From NCBI RefSeq assembly GCF_003696365.1, contig NZ_RFFM01000002.1, positions 620,001-684,000 on the forward strand: 64,000 nt of DNA, written 5' to 3'. A model generated the notes under the pieces. It saw nothing but the letters and a program-made list of their open reading frames with translations. It was not told the origin of the DNA and made no database searches. The position numbers and the translations under genes are program-made. The first letter of the stretch is position 1. Each line of letters opens with the position of its first letter. Positions 42,940 through 51,840 of the stretch are shown piece after piece. Source of the stretch: Stutzerimonas zhaodongensis. GTDB taxonomy: Bacteria; Pseudomonadota; Gammaproteobacteria; Pseudomonadales; Pseudomonadaceae.

Positions 42940-45282
42940 CTATCGGGGTAGCGCATAGGCGATGATCGAGTCACCTGCCTTGGTACCCAACGACCCATGC
43001 CCCCCGGCAACCACGACTACCATCTGCCGGCCCGAACGGCTTTGATAGGTCATGGGCGTGGCCTGCCCACCAGCTGGCAAACGCGATCGCCATAGCTGCT
43101 TGCCGGTCGTCACGTCGTAGGCGCGAACATAGTAATCCAGCGTTCCGGAAAGGAACGCGACGCCGCCTGCGGTGACCACCGGACCACCGAGACTCGGTAC
43201 GCCCATCTCGAATGGCAGCGGAATCGGCGCACGGTCGCGAACCGTACCGTTCTTGCGCAACCAGTGAGTCTTGCCAGTGCGCAGGTCCGCTCCTGCCACG
43301 TACCCCCATGGCGGCGCGGTGCACGGCAGGCCGATAGGGGAAACGAAGGGCTTGAGCTCCACAGCGAACGGCGCGCCGAAGTTTTCATTCAGGTAAGGCT
43401 CGCTATCGGAAACATAGGTCTCCTCGTCGTTCTCGCGCGGTATCAGCGTAGAGGTAAAAGCCAGATAGGAAGGCGCGCTGAAGACCATCTGCCGGACTGG
43501 GTCTACCGCGACGCTGCCCCAGTTGAACACCCCGAAATTGCCTGGATAGATCAGCGAGCCCTGGGTGGATGGCGGCGTGTAGCGCCCGTCGTAGCGGAGC
43601 GAATTGAACTGGATGTGACACATCATCTGGTCGATGAAGGTCGCGCCCCACAGGTCAGTGTCACGCAACTTCGGTGGTTCGTAGGAAAGCGCGGATACCG
43701 GCTGCGTCGCGGCAACCCAGTCCCCTTCTGCGGCCCCCTGTGGCGCCGGCACTTCACGGACAGGCAGCACCGGCTTGCCGGTACGGCGATCGAGCACATA
43801 GATATCGCCTTGCTTCGTTGGCGCCACCAGCGCAGGAACCATTCCGGACGCAGTCTGGATATCGACCAGGCTCGGCTGAGCCGGTACATCCATGTCCCAC
43901 AGATCGTGGTGCACGGTCTGGAACACCCAGCGCAGCTGCCCAGTTTGCAGATCCAGTGCAACGATCGATGAAGAGAATCGCTCGCTGTTTTCGCTGCGAT
44001 TGCCGCCCCATTGATCCGGCACCTGGTTGCCCAACGGCACGTAGATCAGCCCCAGCTTTTCGTCAGCACTTGAGATGCTCCAGCTGTTCGGCGTGCTCTC
44101 GCTGTAGGTTTCGCCGTCCGCAATAGGCTCTGTCTGCTCAGGATTGCCCGGATCCCAGTTCCACTTGAGCTCACCGGTGACAACGTCATAGGCGCGAATC
44201 ACGCCCGACGGTTCAGTGGTCGAAACATTGTCGTTGACGGCCCCGCCGATGATCACAAGGTCATTGGCTACAACCGGCGGCGAGGTCGAGTAATAGAAGC
44301 CCTCTTTGACGTGCGGCATGTTCTTCCACAGATTCACCGCGCCGTTTTCGCCGAATGCCGGGCAGACCTTGCCGGTTTTGGGATCGAGGGCGATCAGCCG
44401 CGCATCGGCAGTGGGCATGAACAGGCGCTGCTGACAGGATTGACCGACGGTTGGCGTCTTGCTGGCGTGGTACGAAAGCCCGCGGCAAGTCAGGTGCTGC
44501 CGATTGGACGAATCCGGTACCTGCGGATCGAAGCGCCAGCGCTCCTCGCCCGTTTCGGCGTCCAAGGCGATGACGAAGTTGTGCGGTGTGCAGATATAGA
44601 GGCTGTCGTCGATCTTCAGCGGCGTTACTTCATAGGTGGTTTCTTCCGGGTCACCGGGGCGACGCAGATCGCCCGTCTGGTAGTGCCAGACCTTTTCCAA
44701 ACGATCGACATTGCTGGGCGTTATCTGAGCCAATGGCGAATAACGGGTGCCGTGCTGGGTGCGGCCATAGGCGTGCCAATCGCTGTCTGGCACATCGACC
44801 GGGCTGTTCGTTTCAGCAGACGGAGCGGCGGCCAGCGGTGGCGGCAGCATGCCCCTGATGTCGTTGTTATCGGTGGTGATTGCATGAAAGGCGGTCGCAC
44901 CCCAGAGCACTACGGCGATTAGCAGCGGAATCGCACTGCCTCCCCAGGCTCGCGCGCCGAAATGCTGCCAACCCAACCGCTGACAAATCCACGGAGACAG
45001 TAACCATAGGCCCAGAGGCGCGATGATGCTGCCGCGAGGCGCCAGTTGCCACCAGTCGAAGCCCACTTCATGGATGGCCCACCCCAGCGCACCCACCATC
45101 ACCAACGCATATACCCAAAGCGCAGCGCGGCTACGGACCAGCAGCAATACACCGGTCAGCAGGAATCCCGCTGCGAGCGCCGCAAAATACCAGGTCCCGC
45201 CCAAGCTAATGACCTTCCAGCCACCGACCGCAAGTGCAAGCCCGAGAATGATAGATAGAACTGCAGTAATGATGACCGCCAC
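42940..45282 (-). CDS. gcd: Membrane-bound PQQ-dependent glucose dehydrogenase
   Basis: 780 residues. Five transmembrane helices occupy about the first 135 residues, then a PQQ-binding eight-bladed propeller begins at DSDWHAYGRTQHGTRYSPLAQI. Typical propeller segments include VDDSLYICTPHN-like IDDSLYICTPHNFVIALD, TGKVCPAFGENG and GVFNWGSVAVDP. It oxidises glucose (and other aldoses) to gluconolactone in the periplasm and passes electrons to ubiquinone. The GTG at 45282 is chosen for its AAGGAG site 6 bases upstream; the frame extends further without homology. PQQ synthesis genes are not in the window. Confidence 0.95.
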   Translation of the reverse strand: MAVIITAVLSIILGLALAVGGWKVISLGGTWYFAALAAGFLLTGVLLLVRSRAALWVYALVMVGALGWAIHEVGFDWWQLAPRGSIIAPLGLWLLSPWICQRLGWQHFGARAWGGSAIPLLIAVVLWGATAFHAITTDNNDIRGMLPPPLAAAPSAETNSPVDVPDSDWHAYGRTQHGTRYSPLAQITPSNVDRLEKVWHYQTGDLRRPGDPEETTYEVTPLKIDDSLYICTPHNFVIALDAETGEERWRFDPQVPDSSNRQHLTCRGLSYHASKTPTVGQSCQQRLFMPTADARLIALDPKTGKVCPAFGENGAVNLWKNMPHVKEGFYYSTSPPVVANDLVIIGGAVNDNVSTTEPSGVIRAYDVVTGELKWNWDPGNPEQTEPIADGETYSESTPNSWSISSADEKLGLIYVPLGNQVPDQWGGNRSENSERFSSSIVALDLQTGQLRWVFQTVHHDLWDMDVPAQPSLVDIQTASGMVPALVAPTKQGDIYVLDRRTGKPVLPVREVPAPQGAAEGDWVAATQPVSALSYEPPKLRDTDLWGATFIDQMMCHIQFNSLRYDGRYTPPSTQGSLIYPGNFGVFNWGSVAVDPVRQMVFSAPSYLAFTSTLIPRENDEETYVSDSEPYLNENFGAPFAVELKPFVSPIGLPCTAPPWGYVAGADLRTGKTHWLRKNGTVRDRAPIPLPFEMGVPSLGGPVVTAGGVAFLSGTLDYYVRAYDVTTGKQLWRSRLPAGGQATPMTYQSRSGRQMVVVVAGGHGSLGTKAGDSIIAYALPR

Positions 45283-45524
45283 GTTCGGCTCCTTTCTTGT
45301 TCTGAGTGGCCGGAGATGACGAACATACCGCTGTTGCAAGCATCCCCTGCCGGAATTCATGCCAGCCGATCCGCTCGATCCGGCCTGACAGTGCAGTGGA
45401 CCGGTGGTCGGCCCGAATGCTCCCTGGAAAAGCGGAAAAAGCCGGCCGTAGGCCAGCCTGGTGGAGATTCACCCAGCTAACATGTAGAGCCGTGAGAAAA
45501 TCGAACAAAAATTAGCCAGATCTG

Positions 45525-45530
45525 TATAAT
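45525..45530 (+). promoter_or_regulatory. -10 box upstream of the 61-aa gene
   Basis: A perfect TATAAT lies 29 bases before the start codon of the small gene. The matching -35 is weak (CGAACA-like). Confidence 0.5.
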
Positions 45531-45558
45531 GTCCGGTTCGACTGATCAAAGGAACCAG

Positions 45559-45744
45559 ATGACGATGGCCGCTAAAACCACCACCGCCAAACGTAAACCA
45601 GAACCCGCCAGCGAAACCAGCGAATCCCTAGCCAACCAGATGGCTGCATTCCTGAAATCCGGCGGTGAAGTTCAGAAGATCCCCAACGGGGTCAGTGGCC
45701 AGACTCAAGGCCCATCTCGCCAGATCACCATCAGCAAGAAGTAA
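45559..45744 (+). CDS. Small conserved-looking basic protein of unknown function
   Basis: 61 residues. The N-terminus is Lys/Thr-rich (AAKTTTAKRKPEP), then ESLANQMAAFLKSGGEVQKIPNGVSGQ and a basic C-terminus, SRQITISKK. AAGGA precedes the ATG at 8 bases and a TATAAT box lies upstream, so it is very probably expressed. I recognise no domain. The composition suggests a nucleic-acid-associated or ribosome-associated small protein, but that is only inference from charge. Confidence 0.75.
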   Translation: MTMAAKTTTAKRKPEPASETSESLANQMAAFLKSGGEVQKIPNGVSGQTQGPSRQITISKK

Positions 45745-45839
45745 CATCCGCGTCACCTAACCTAGCAAGCGAGCCTCCGCTACTCCTGCTTTCTGCAGTG
45801 GCTCGCCAGGTTTCCCCTTCCGAAGCACCCGAGCACAAC

Positions 45840-46562
45840 ATGACCGACCCGATACGCTTGTCCAAACGCGTTGCCGAGCAAATCGGCTGCTCCCGGCGCG
45901 AGGCCGAGCTTTATATCGAAGGTGGCTGGGTCAAGGTCGATGGCGTGATCAACGAGGCACCTTACTTCAAGGTCGGCGACCAGCTTATCGAGCTTTTACC
46001 CGGCGCCACCGCCGCAGAATCGCCACCCGTTACGCTGTTGCTGCACAAACCTTCCGGCGATGCCACTGCCCCAGACACGTCCGGCGCACAGTTACAGCTG
46101 GCCAAGGCGAGCCACTGGAGCGGGGATGATGCACGACTTACCCCACGTGAGCGCCACTTCGCGCGTCAGACGGCACTGATGCCGCTTGAGCAGGGTGCGT
46201 CCGGCCTTGTCGTGTTTAGCCAGCAGCGCGAAATCATCCGTGCGCTGGACGATCCTCGCGGCAAGCTCGAGCAGGAATACGTCGTCGAGGTAGCGGGTGA
46301 GCCCGAGGAAAACGGCCTGGCGTTACTGGCCAAAGGGATAGGCCATCGCGGCCGAATCCTGCCAAAGGCAAAAGCAAGCTGGCAGAACGAAACCAAGCTG
46401 CGGATCGTGCTCAAGGCCCCGCAACCGGGCGATCTGCAGCAACTCTGCGAAGCGATCGGCCTGAAAGTGCTCGGCTGCAAGCGAATCCGCATCGGCCGTT
46501 TATCTATGGCGAAGTTACCTGTCGGCCAATGGCGCTTTCTCGGCGAGCACGAGCGCTTCTAG
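45840..46562 (+). CDS. RsuA-like pseudouridine synthase family protein with altered catalytic motif
   Basis: 240 residues. An S4 RNA-binding domain (RLSKRVAEQIGCSRREAELYIEGGWVKVDG) is followed by an RsuA-type domain (LLLHKPSGD, EQEYVVEVAGE, RIRIGRLSMAKLPVGQWR). The catalytic GRLDxxTxGL region reads MPLEQGASGL here, so the invariant aspartate appears replaced by glutamate and the GR pair is missing. It may bind RNA without modifying it, or be a divergent enzyme. The ATG at 45840 (MTDPIRLSKRV) starts the S4 domain; the upstream part of the frame has no homology. Confidence 0.8.
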   Translation: MTDPIRLSKRVAEQIGCSRREAELYIEGGWVKVDGVINEAPYFKVGDQLIELLPGATAAESPPVTLLLHKPSGDATAPDTSGAQLQLAKASHWSGDDARLTPRERHFARQTALMPLEQGASGLVVFSQQREIIRALDDPRGKLEQEYVVEVAGEPEENGLALLAKGIGHRGRILPKAKASWQNETKLRIVLKAPQPGDLQQLCEAIGLKVLGCKRIRIGRLSMAKLPVGQWRFLGEHERF

Positions 46563-46704
46563 CCAGCTAACCTCTGTGCATCAGCGCTGATCTTTCTCGC
46601 TGTGCCGCCGAACATGCTCGCACTTGGCCAGACAGATGCTGTCCATAGGTCGTACTCGGCGAATCGCGAGCCGGGCGTCAGCCATTCTGTTGCAAGGGTT
46701 CATC

Positions 46705-47466
46705 ATGCAGCGACTTGCACTGTTGTTGATGTTTGCTTTGTTGCCCCTAATGTGTGGCGCGCAGCAAAGAGTCGAAGTCTGGACCTATCATCTTGCTCCG
46801 CCCTTCATTGTTGATGAAAACCAAGGGCTATCACGCGATTTCGTCAAACTCCTCAACGATGATCCTGGTAACAAGGGCCGCTTCAGATTCGAACTGACCA
46901 GGCTTGCCCGCGATCGCGTGGATCTGGAGCTGGAGCGAAAGCGACCCGGGGTGCTCCTCTGGGCTACCCCGAGCTTTTTCTCTGCCGCGCTGGCCAATAA
47001 TGGCAGGTGGTCACGGCCTCTATTAATGGATCAACAAGTTTTCGTCTCGCTGCCTGACGCGCCGTTCGACTACACCGGACCCGAAGCGCTACACGGTCTA
47101 GTCCTTGGAGGCGTGAAAGGTCATAACTACAGGGCGCTCAATTCCGATGTAGAGAGGGGCAGGATCACGCGCCAGGATGTTCAGACCGACGTTGAAAACT
47201 TCGCGCAGCTTATGTCCGGTCGTATCGACACACTCCTGATCTCGCGCTCCACTCTGCTCTACTATCTCAAACACGCACAGCACAAGAACTTGTACGTCTC
47301 GGATTCACCGCTGTACGAATTCGGTCGACACCTGCTGGTGACCGATGCGCTGGAAGAGGCGGTCAGTTCATTTCTTGCCGAGTTCATCGAGGCTTTGCCA
47401 AGCAACCCCGAGTGGCAGATTCTTTTGTTCCGTTACGGACTCAAGCCTATGGCCAGCGGAGGATGA
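46705..47466 (+). CDS. Periplasmic solute-binding-protein-like (SBP_bac_3 type) protein
   Basis: 253 residues with a Sec signal peptide (MQRLALLLMFALLPLMCGAQQ). The body resembles bacterial family 3 solute-binding proteins: VEVWTYHLAPPFIVDENQGLSRDFVKLLN near the start, then two lobes. No transporter genes lie nearby, so it may be an orphan binding protein or a sensor-type domain. AAGGG precedes the chosen ATG; the frame upstream of it is unlikely to be translated because the signal peptide would be buried. Confidence 0.75.
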   Translation: MQRLALLLMFALLPLMCGAQQRVEVWTYHLAPPFIVDENQGLSRDFVKLLNDDPGNKGRFRFELTRLARDRVDLELERKRPGVLLWATPSFFSAALANNGRWSRPLLMDQQVFVSLPDAPFDYTGPEALHGLVLGGVKGHNYRALNSDVERGRITRQDVQTDVENFAQLMSGRIDTLLISRSTLLYYLKHAQHKNLYVSDSPLYEFGRHLLVTDALEEAVSSFLAEFIEALPSNPEWQILLFRYGLKPMASGG

Positions 47467-47540
47467 AAGGCTGAACAGATAAGGCCTGCGCCTGTCAGAC
47501 CAAACGCTGGCAATCAAATAATCAAGAGAACAGGGCAGCA

Positions 47541-48080
47541 ATGAAAAACGCACTGGTGATAGGACTGCTCGCTGTACTGGGCGGCTGCGCTTCCCAGCCA
47601 TGTGATCAGAATGGCAGCGACGGCAGTTGCCGCGCGGAGCGGATGCTGTATCAGAATGACCTGCTGCAGGCGAAGATACTCATCGCGATTGGCGATGAAG
47701 AAGGCTATGAACTTGCCGACGCGCTACTCAAGCGTAGCGCCGCGCTAGATGAGCGCGGCGAGATCGAGTTCTATCAGGCCCTGCTGCTGATTCGCCAAGG
47801 CCCTCAACCGGAGCAGGTTGTGAGCCGACTGGAAGAGGCGAGTGCGAAGGGCCATCCACACGCTATGGCCTTGCTGTACAAGATGTATCAGGACCCCTAC
47901 CTTCTCGACCAGCGTGACGAGGCTAAAGCTCAGGGTTACCGCGAGGCCTACTCCAAGCTGGACGTCGCCCAAAGCGGCTACCCGTCGTTCGACAAGGCGT
48001 TGGAGCTGGTTTCCCAGCTCGTCGAGCCGCCGCCTCCGCTCCCCGAGCGATTTGATCCCTGCGAGGACCGTTGCCCCTGA
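47541..48080 (+). CDS. Small lipoprotein, helical-repeat type
   Basis: 179 residues with a lipoprotein signal ending LGGC (C16). The mature part is helical and rich in Ala, Leu and Glu, with Sel1/TPR-like stretches (ADALLKRSAALDERGEIEFYQALLLIRQ and KGHPHAMALLYKMYQDPY), and a Pro/Cys tail (CEDRCP). It may be an outer-membrane-anchored adaptor; no specific role can be assigned. It follows the solute-binding-like gene in the same direction with about 75 bases between them. Confidence 0.75.
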   Translation: MKNALVIGLLAVLGGCASQPCDQNGSDGSCRAERMLYQNDLLQAKILIAIGDEEGYELADALLKRSAALDERGEIEFYQALLLIRQGPQPEQVVSRLEEASAKGHPHAMALLYKMYQDPYLLDQRDEAKAQGYREAYSKLDVAQSGYPSFDKALELVSQLVEPPPPLPERFDPCEDRCP

Positions 48081-48086
48081 CACTCG

Positions 48087-48275
48087 TCAGGGCGTAGGGG
48101 TCTGCGAGATCTTGGGATCCTGATCTCCATCCATCACGGCCTGCGCTTCCTCACGGGTGGCGTAGGGACCTGCGATAGTCTTGCCGTCCACCTCCACTAC
48201 CCAGCAGGTCACCCAGGTCGGGCGCCAGCCCTGCGGTACCTCATCTCCAGTCAAATGTCGGATCGTTGTCTGCAT
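48087..48275 (-). CDS. Small hypothetical protein
   Basis: 62 residues. A strong site (GGGGAGAG) precedes the ATG at 48275, and a conserved-looking core WVTCWVVEVDGKTIAGPYATREEAQAVMDG resembles SPOR-like or small KTSC-like domains with a G-PYATREEA element. It converges with the lipoprotein gene, with only 6 bases between the stops. Function unknown. Confidence 0.65.
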   Translation of the reverse strand: MQTTIRHLTGDEVPQGWRPTWVTCWVVEVDGKTIAGPYATREEAQAVMDGDQDPKISQTPTP

Positions 48276-48457
48276 GATGCTCTCCCCTTCTATGTAGTCG
48301 GACGCACAGTTGCGCCTTCTTAATATGAGCTGCCACAGCGATAACGGTTCGTCACAGGAAACAAGCGGTTGCTGTTTTGCTTCGAACTGGCGCACCGCTC
48401 AATCGCTCTACTGAATGAGCGAACACGTTTAGCAGACACTCAAGCACGGGGGCACCG

Positions 48458-49339
48458 ATGCAGATCCGTCAGACGCTTCGCTGCAAGGCATGGCTGGTGC
48501 TGATAGCTATCACCCTGGTCGTCGCCGGCTGCAGCAGAATGAACCTCGCATACCGCAACCTGCATCTGCTGATTCCGTGGTCGCTCAACGACTATCTGGA
48601 CATGAATCGCGATCAGCAAAAGGCGTTCCGAGGTCAGCTGCGTGAGCACCTGAGCTGGCACTGCCAGACCCAGCTGCCGAGCTACCTCGATAAAATCGCG
48701 CATGTGCAGCAGCAAGTGCGCCAGGGAGAAATTAATAAGGCGGCGTTGCGGACGCATTACCAGTACGCAAAACAGGCGGTTCAGGCCATCGCGCTCGAGA
48801 TTACGCCGACCACGACGCGCCTGTTGCGCGAGCTCGATGACGGGCAGGTACGCCAGCTCAATGCTGCGCTCGAAGATGAGCGCCGCAAGCGTGAGGAAAA
48901 GTACTTGAAGCCGCCGTTGTCCAAGCAGATCAACGACCGTGCCGACCGTATGCGCGAGCGAGTCGATCAATGGCTGGGTAGCACCAATGCAGCGCAACGG
49001 CAGCGAATCCTCGAATGGGCAGATTCGCTCGGTCCGCAGAATCGGTTCTGGTTGGATAATCGTGCTCGGTGGCAGCAGTCGCTTGTCGAGGCCCTCCAAA
49101 AGCGTCATGAACCTGGATTCGAGGAGCAGATTTCCCGCCTGCTGCAGGACAGGGAGTCATTATGGACGACCGAGTACAAGACCGCCTTCGCCCGTGCCGA
49201 ACAGGCGAGTATCGATCTCGTTGCGGACCTCTATGACTTGTCTGATACAAAGCAGCGGCGCCACCTCGACAACCAACTCGAAGGCATACGCAAGGATCTG
49301 AGCACACTCGACTGCTTGCCCGAACCTCGTAAGCCGTAG
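48458..49339 (+). CDS. DUF6279 family lipoprotein
   Basis: 293 residues with a lipobox (VVAGC, C25). The mature part begins MNLAYRNLHLLIPWSLNDYL, diagnostic of DUF6279, and is otherwise long alpha-helical with many charged residues (DGQVRQLNAALEDERRKREE). It is a periplasm-facing lipoprotein of unknown role, widespread in Pseudomonas. A clear stem-loop terminator follows. Confidence 0.85.
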   Translation: MQIRQTLRCKAWLVLIAITLVVAGCSRMNLAYRNLHLLIPWSLNDYLDMNRDQQKAFRGQLREHLSWHCQTQLPSYLDKIAHVQQQVRQGEINKAALRTHYQYAKQAVQAIALEITPTTTRLLRELDDGQVRQLNAALEDERRKREEKYLKPPLSKQINDRADRMRERVDQWLGSTNAAQRQRILEWADSLGPQNRFWLDNRARWQQSLVEALQKRHEPGFEEQISRLLQDRESLWTTEYKTAFARAEQASIDLVADLYDLSDTKQRRHLDNQLEGIRKDLSTLDCLPEPRKP

Positions 49340-49357
49340 CCCAGACCCAGACCACAG

Positions 49358-49382
49358 CCTCGATCCGAAGATCGGATCGAGG
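49358..49382. terminator. Stem-loop terminator between DUF6279 and SDR genes
   Basis: CCTCGATCCG and CGGATCGAGG form a perfect 10-bp stem around a 5-base loop, between convergent genes. No long T run. Confidence 0.65.
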
Positions 49383-49413
49383 CACTAGTCAATCTCGCTG
49401 ACTACCGGCCCGG

Positions 49414-50385
49414 TTAGCGCTTACGGCAGCAGAGCAATAATCCAACCAGGCCTGCCGCCACTCCCCCCGCAACCAGCAAGTTGCGCTGCTTGGAATCAAC
49501 CTTGCGCCAGTGTCCATAGATTCGCCGCTGACCGAGTGCCGGATGGAAAAGGTTGCCGGACGATGGTGCAACTCGGTCGGCACTGCGTAGTGCAGCACCG
49601 GTAAGCAGCCCCGAGAGCTGGTCGAACCCAGGCGTGATGAAGTGGGCCAACCGTAGCAAGGTCGCCGTGATGCCCACCGAGGTGGTATGGCGCGGATGCA
49701 ATGCCAGGCTCACCATAGCATCGGCAACCCTACGTGGATCGCACAGGGGTGGCGGTGGCTGCAACGAACGCCCGGCGTAGTTACCGCCATCGCGAAAACC
49801 GGGCGTATCAACCATTGAGGGGTACACGTCGCACACATGGATGCCGGGCCACTGCGCCAGCTCGCCGCGCAAGGCGTGAGAGAAGCCGCGCAGGCCGAAC
49901 TTGCTGGCGGAATACGCCACAGCGTAGGGCTGCGGCACCCAACTGCCAACCGACAATGTATTGATCAGGATGCCGCCGTCCTGCTGCTTGAAGTAAGGCA
50001 GTACTACATGGGCGCCACGCAGATAACCGATCAGATCTGTCTGCACCACCTGCTCATGGGCGTCCAATGGCGTCTCGTCGAAGGCTCCAACCGCCCCCAC
50101 TCCGGCATTGTTGATCCAGATATCGATGCGGCCATGCCCGAATTCAGCAGCTGCGCTGGCCAGTTGCTCGACGGAGTCACTCAGCGTCATGTCCGTTGGC
50201 ACAACCAGCGCTTCGCCCCCTAGCGACCTGCACTCCTCAGCTGCCTCTTGCAATGCCTCTTCGTCTCGCGCGGCAAGCACGACACGGGCGCGTTGACGGG
50301 CAAAAGCCTGGGCAGCAGCTCTGCCTATGCCGCTGGAGGCACCGGTGATGACCACCACCGCGCCTTCGAGTCTGGATTCACTCAT
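49414..50385 (-). CDS. SDR family oxidoreductase with C-terminal membrane anchor
   Basis: 323 residues. The classical short-chain dehydrogenase core has TGASSGIG at 14-21, NNAG, and YSASKFG with the catalytic Tyr/Lys. After the core a 90-residue extension ends in a hydrophobic helix (NLLVAGGVAAGLVGLLLCC) and RKR, suggesting a tail anchor at the membrane. The substrate is unknown. AACGGAGGAACG gives a strong ribosome-binding site for the ATG at 50385. An aldo-keto reductase gene lies upstream on the same strand. Confidence 0.88.
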   Translation of the reverse strand: MSESRLEGAVVVITGASSGIGRAAAQAFARQRARVVLAARDEEALQEAAEECRSLGGEALVVPTDMTLSDSVEQLASAAAEFGHGRIDIWINNAGVGAVGAFDETPLDAHEQVVQTDLIGYLRGAHVVLPYFKQQDGGILINTLSVGSWVPQPYAVAYSASKFGLRGFSHALRGELAQWPGIHVCDVYPSMVDTPGFRDGGNYAGRSLQPPPPLCDPRRVADAMVSLALHPRHTTSVGITATLLRLAHFITPGFDQLSGLLTGAALRSADRVAPSSGNLFHPALGQRRIYGHWRKVDSKQRNLLVAGGVAAGLVGLLLCCRKR

Positions 50386-50464
50386 GTTCGTTCCTCCGTT
50401 ATGGCTGTCATTCATAGCTGACAGCCACGACGAGGCAAACATTCCCCGCCCGGGGTCATCGATG

Positions 50465-51289
50465 TCAGACCATCTGCAGCGCCTGCGGCCGATTTGGTGG
50501 TGGGAATGCCTCATCAAGCAATTGAAGGTCATCGGCAGTCAACTTCAGCTCCGCAGCCGAGGCATTGGCACGCAGGTGCTCGGGGCTCGATGACTTGGGT
50601 ATCACCAGCACTCCGGGTTGGCGCAACGCCCATGCCAGCGCGACCTGCGCGGGCTGTACAGCATGATGGAGGGCAACCTTTCTAACAGCTGCGTGGCGCA
50701 GCAGATCGCCACCCTGCCCCAGCGGACAATAGGCCATGACCGGCATGCCTTGCGCCTGACACCAGGGCAACAGGTCGTACTCGATCCCTCGTTCGGCCGG
50801 GTTGTAGAGCACTTGATTGGTCGCGCATGCGGATGAGTCGAGCTCGTGCATGTCGTCGAGATCGAGGTTCGAGACACCCCAGCGGCGGATCTTGCCCTGC
50901 TCCTTGAGGCGCTCGAAAGCTTCGACCGTTTCACCCAACGGATGCTGACCACGCCAATGCAACAGGTATAGATCGATACAGTCCGTGCCCAGCCGGCGGA
51001 GGCTGCGCTCGCAAGCCTTCGGCACACCTGTGCGGCTGGCGTTGTGGGGATAGACCTTGCTCACCAGAAATACCCGCTCGCGGCAGTTGCGGATCGCCTC
51101 ACCCACGACGACCTCTGCACCGCCCTCGGCGTACATCTCCGCGGTATCGACGAGGCTCATCCCAAGCTCGATGCCAACGCGTAGGGCGGCAACCTCGTTC
51201 TGGCGCTCAGCGGGGTTCTCGCCCATGTGCCAGGTGCCCTGACCAATCACAGGTACTGCCGCTCCATCAGGTAACTGCAGGGTGCGCAT
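50465..51289 (-). CDS. Aldo/keto reductase
   Basis: 274 residues with a TIM-barrel AKR fold. The catalytic tetrad is visible as D48 and Y53 (VDTAEMYAEG), K78 (LVSKVYPHN) and H111 (YLLHWRG). IPKSSSPEHLRANA is the NADPH-binding C-terminal segment. It reduces aldehydes or ketones; the substrate is unknown. The ATG at 51289 shares a base with the stop of the VOC gene (TGATG), so these two are coupled. Confidence 0.9.
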   Translation of the reverse strand: MRTLQLPDGAAVPVIGQGTWHMGENPAERQNEVAALRVGIELGMSLVDTAEMYAEGGAEVVVGEAIRNCRERVFLVSKVYPHNASRTGVPKACERSLRRLGTDCIDLYLLHWRGQHPLGETVEAFERLKEQGKIRRWGVSNLDLDDMHELDSSACATNQVLYNPAERGIEYDLLPWCQAQGMPVMAYCPLGQGGDLLRHAAVRKVALHHAVQPAQVALAWALRQPGVLVIPKSSSPEHLRANASAAELKLTADDLQLLDEAFPPPNRPQALQMV

Positions 51290-51753
51290 CAATATGCCTC
51301 CCGTGGCGCGTTCTGCTCGGCGACCGGCTCGGACCAGGGGTCATAGGTGCCGAAATTCCACAGATGTCCTTCCAGATCGCGGCAGCTGAATCCGCGACCG
51401 CCGTAGTCTTCATCCTTCAGTTCGATGACGATTTCAGCGCCCGCAGCCTTCGCCTGGTTGTAGAGACCATCCGCACTGTTGACGATGACATAGGTGCTCT
51501 GGGTAGACACACCGCCCACCTCGTCCGGCTGCCTGACCTGACGGCCATACTCGGAATCGACCACCGGACCGAGCATCACCATGCCGCTACCGAAACTGAG
51601 CTGCGCATGGATGATGCCGACCTGCTCGTCCTCGATGACGCGCTGCTGCTCGAACCCGAACGCCCGGCACAGCCATTCCAATGCGGCAGGCACATCGCGG
51701 TAGCGTAAGCACGGTATCAAGTTGGACGTGGTGTTCTTGCTATACTGGGACAT
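51289..51753 (-). CDS. VOC-family (glyoxalase/bleomycin-resistance-like) protein
   Basis: 154 residues. It has the beta-alpha-beta-beta-beta repeat of the vicinal-oxygen-chelate fold: IPCLRYRDVPAALEWLCRAFGF at the N-terminus, VMLGPV, and YGGRGFSCRDLEGHLWNFGTYDP near the C-terminus (the conserved GHLW metal-ligand region). Members act on electrophilic small molecules or bind antibiotics. It is coupled to the aldo-keto reductase gene; both may detoxify the same carbonyl compound. Confidence 0.85.
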   Translation of the reverse strand: MSQYSKNTTSNLIPCLRYRDVPAALEWLCRAFGFEQQRVIEDEQVGIIHAQLSFGSGMVMLGPVVDSEYGRQVRQPDEVGGVSTQSTYVIVNSADGLYNQAKAAGAEIVIELKDEDYGGRGFSCRDLEGHLWNFGTYDPWSEPVAEQNAPREAY

Positions 51754-51840
51754 GAATGCTCCTTCCGATTGACGCGGCAGCGCAGTGGAAAAACGCTTCG
51801 CATAGCATTCAGACCGAGATCAGCACCGACGTTCCCCAGG

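Noticed and set aside
51692..51706. CGCGGTAGCGTA, close to ops
   Set aside because: It lies inside the VOC coding sequence and differs at the first base; no leader context.
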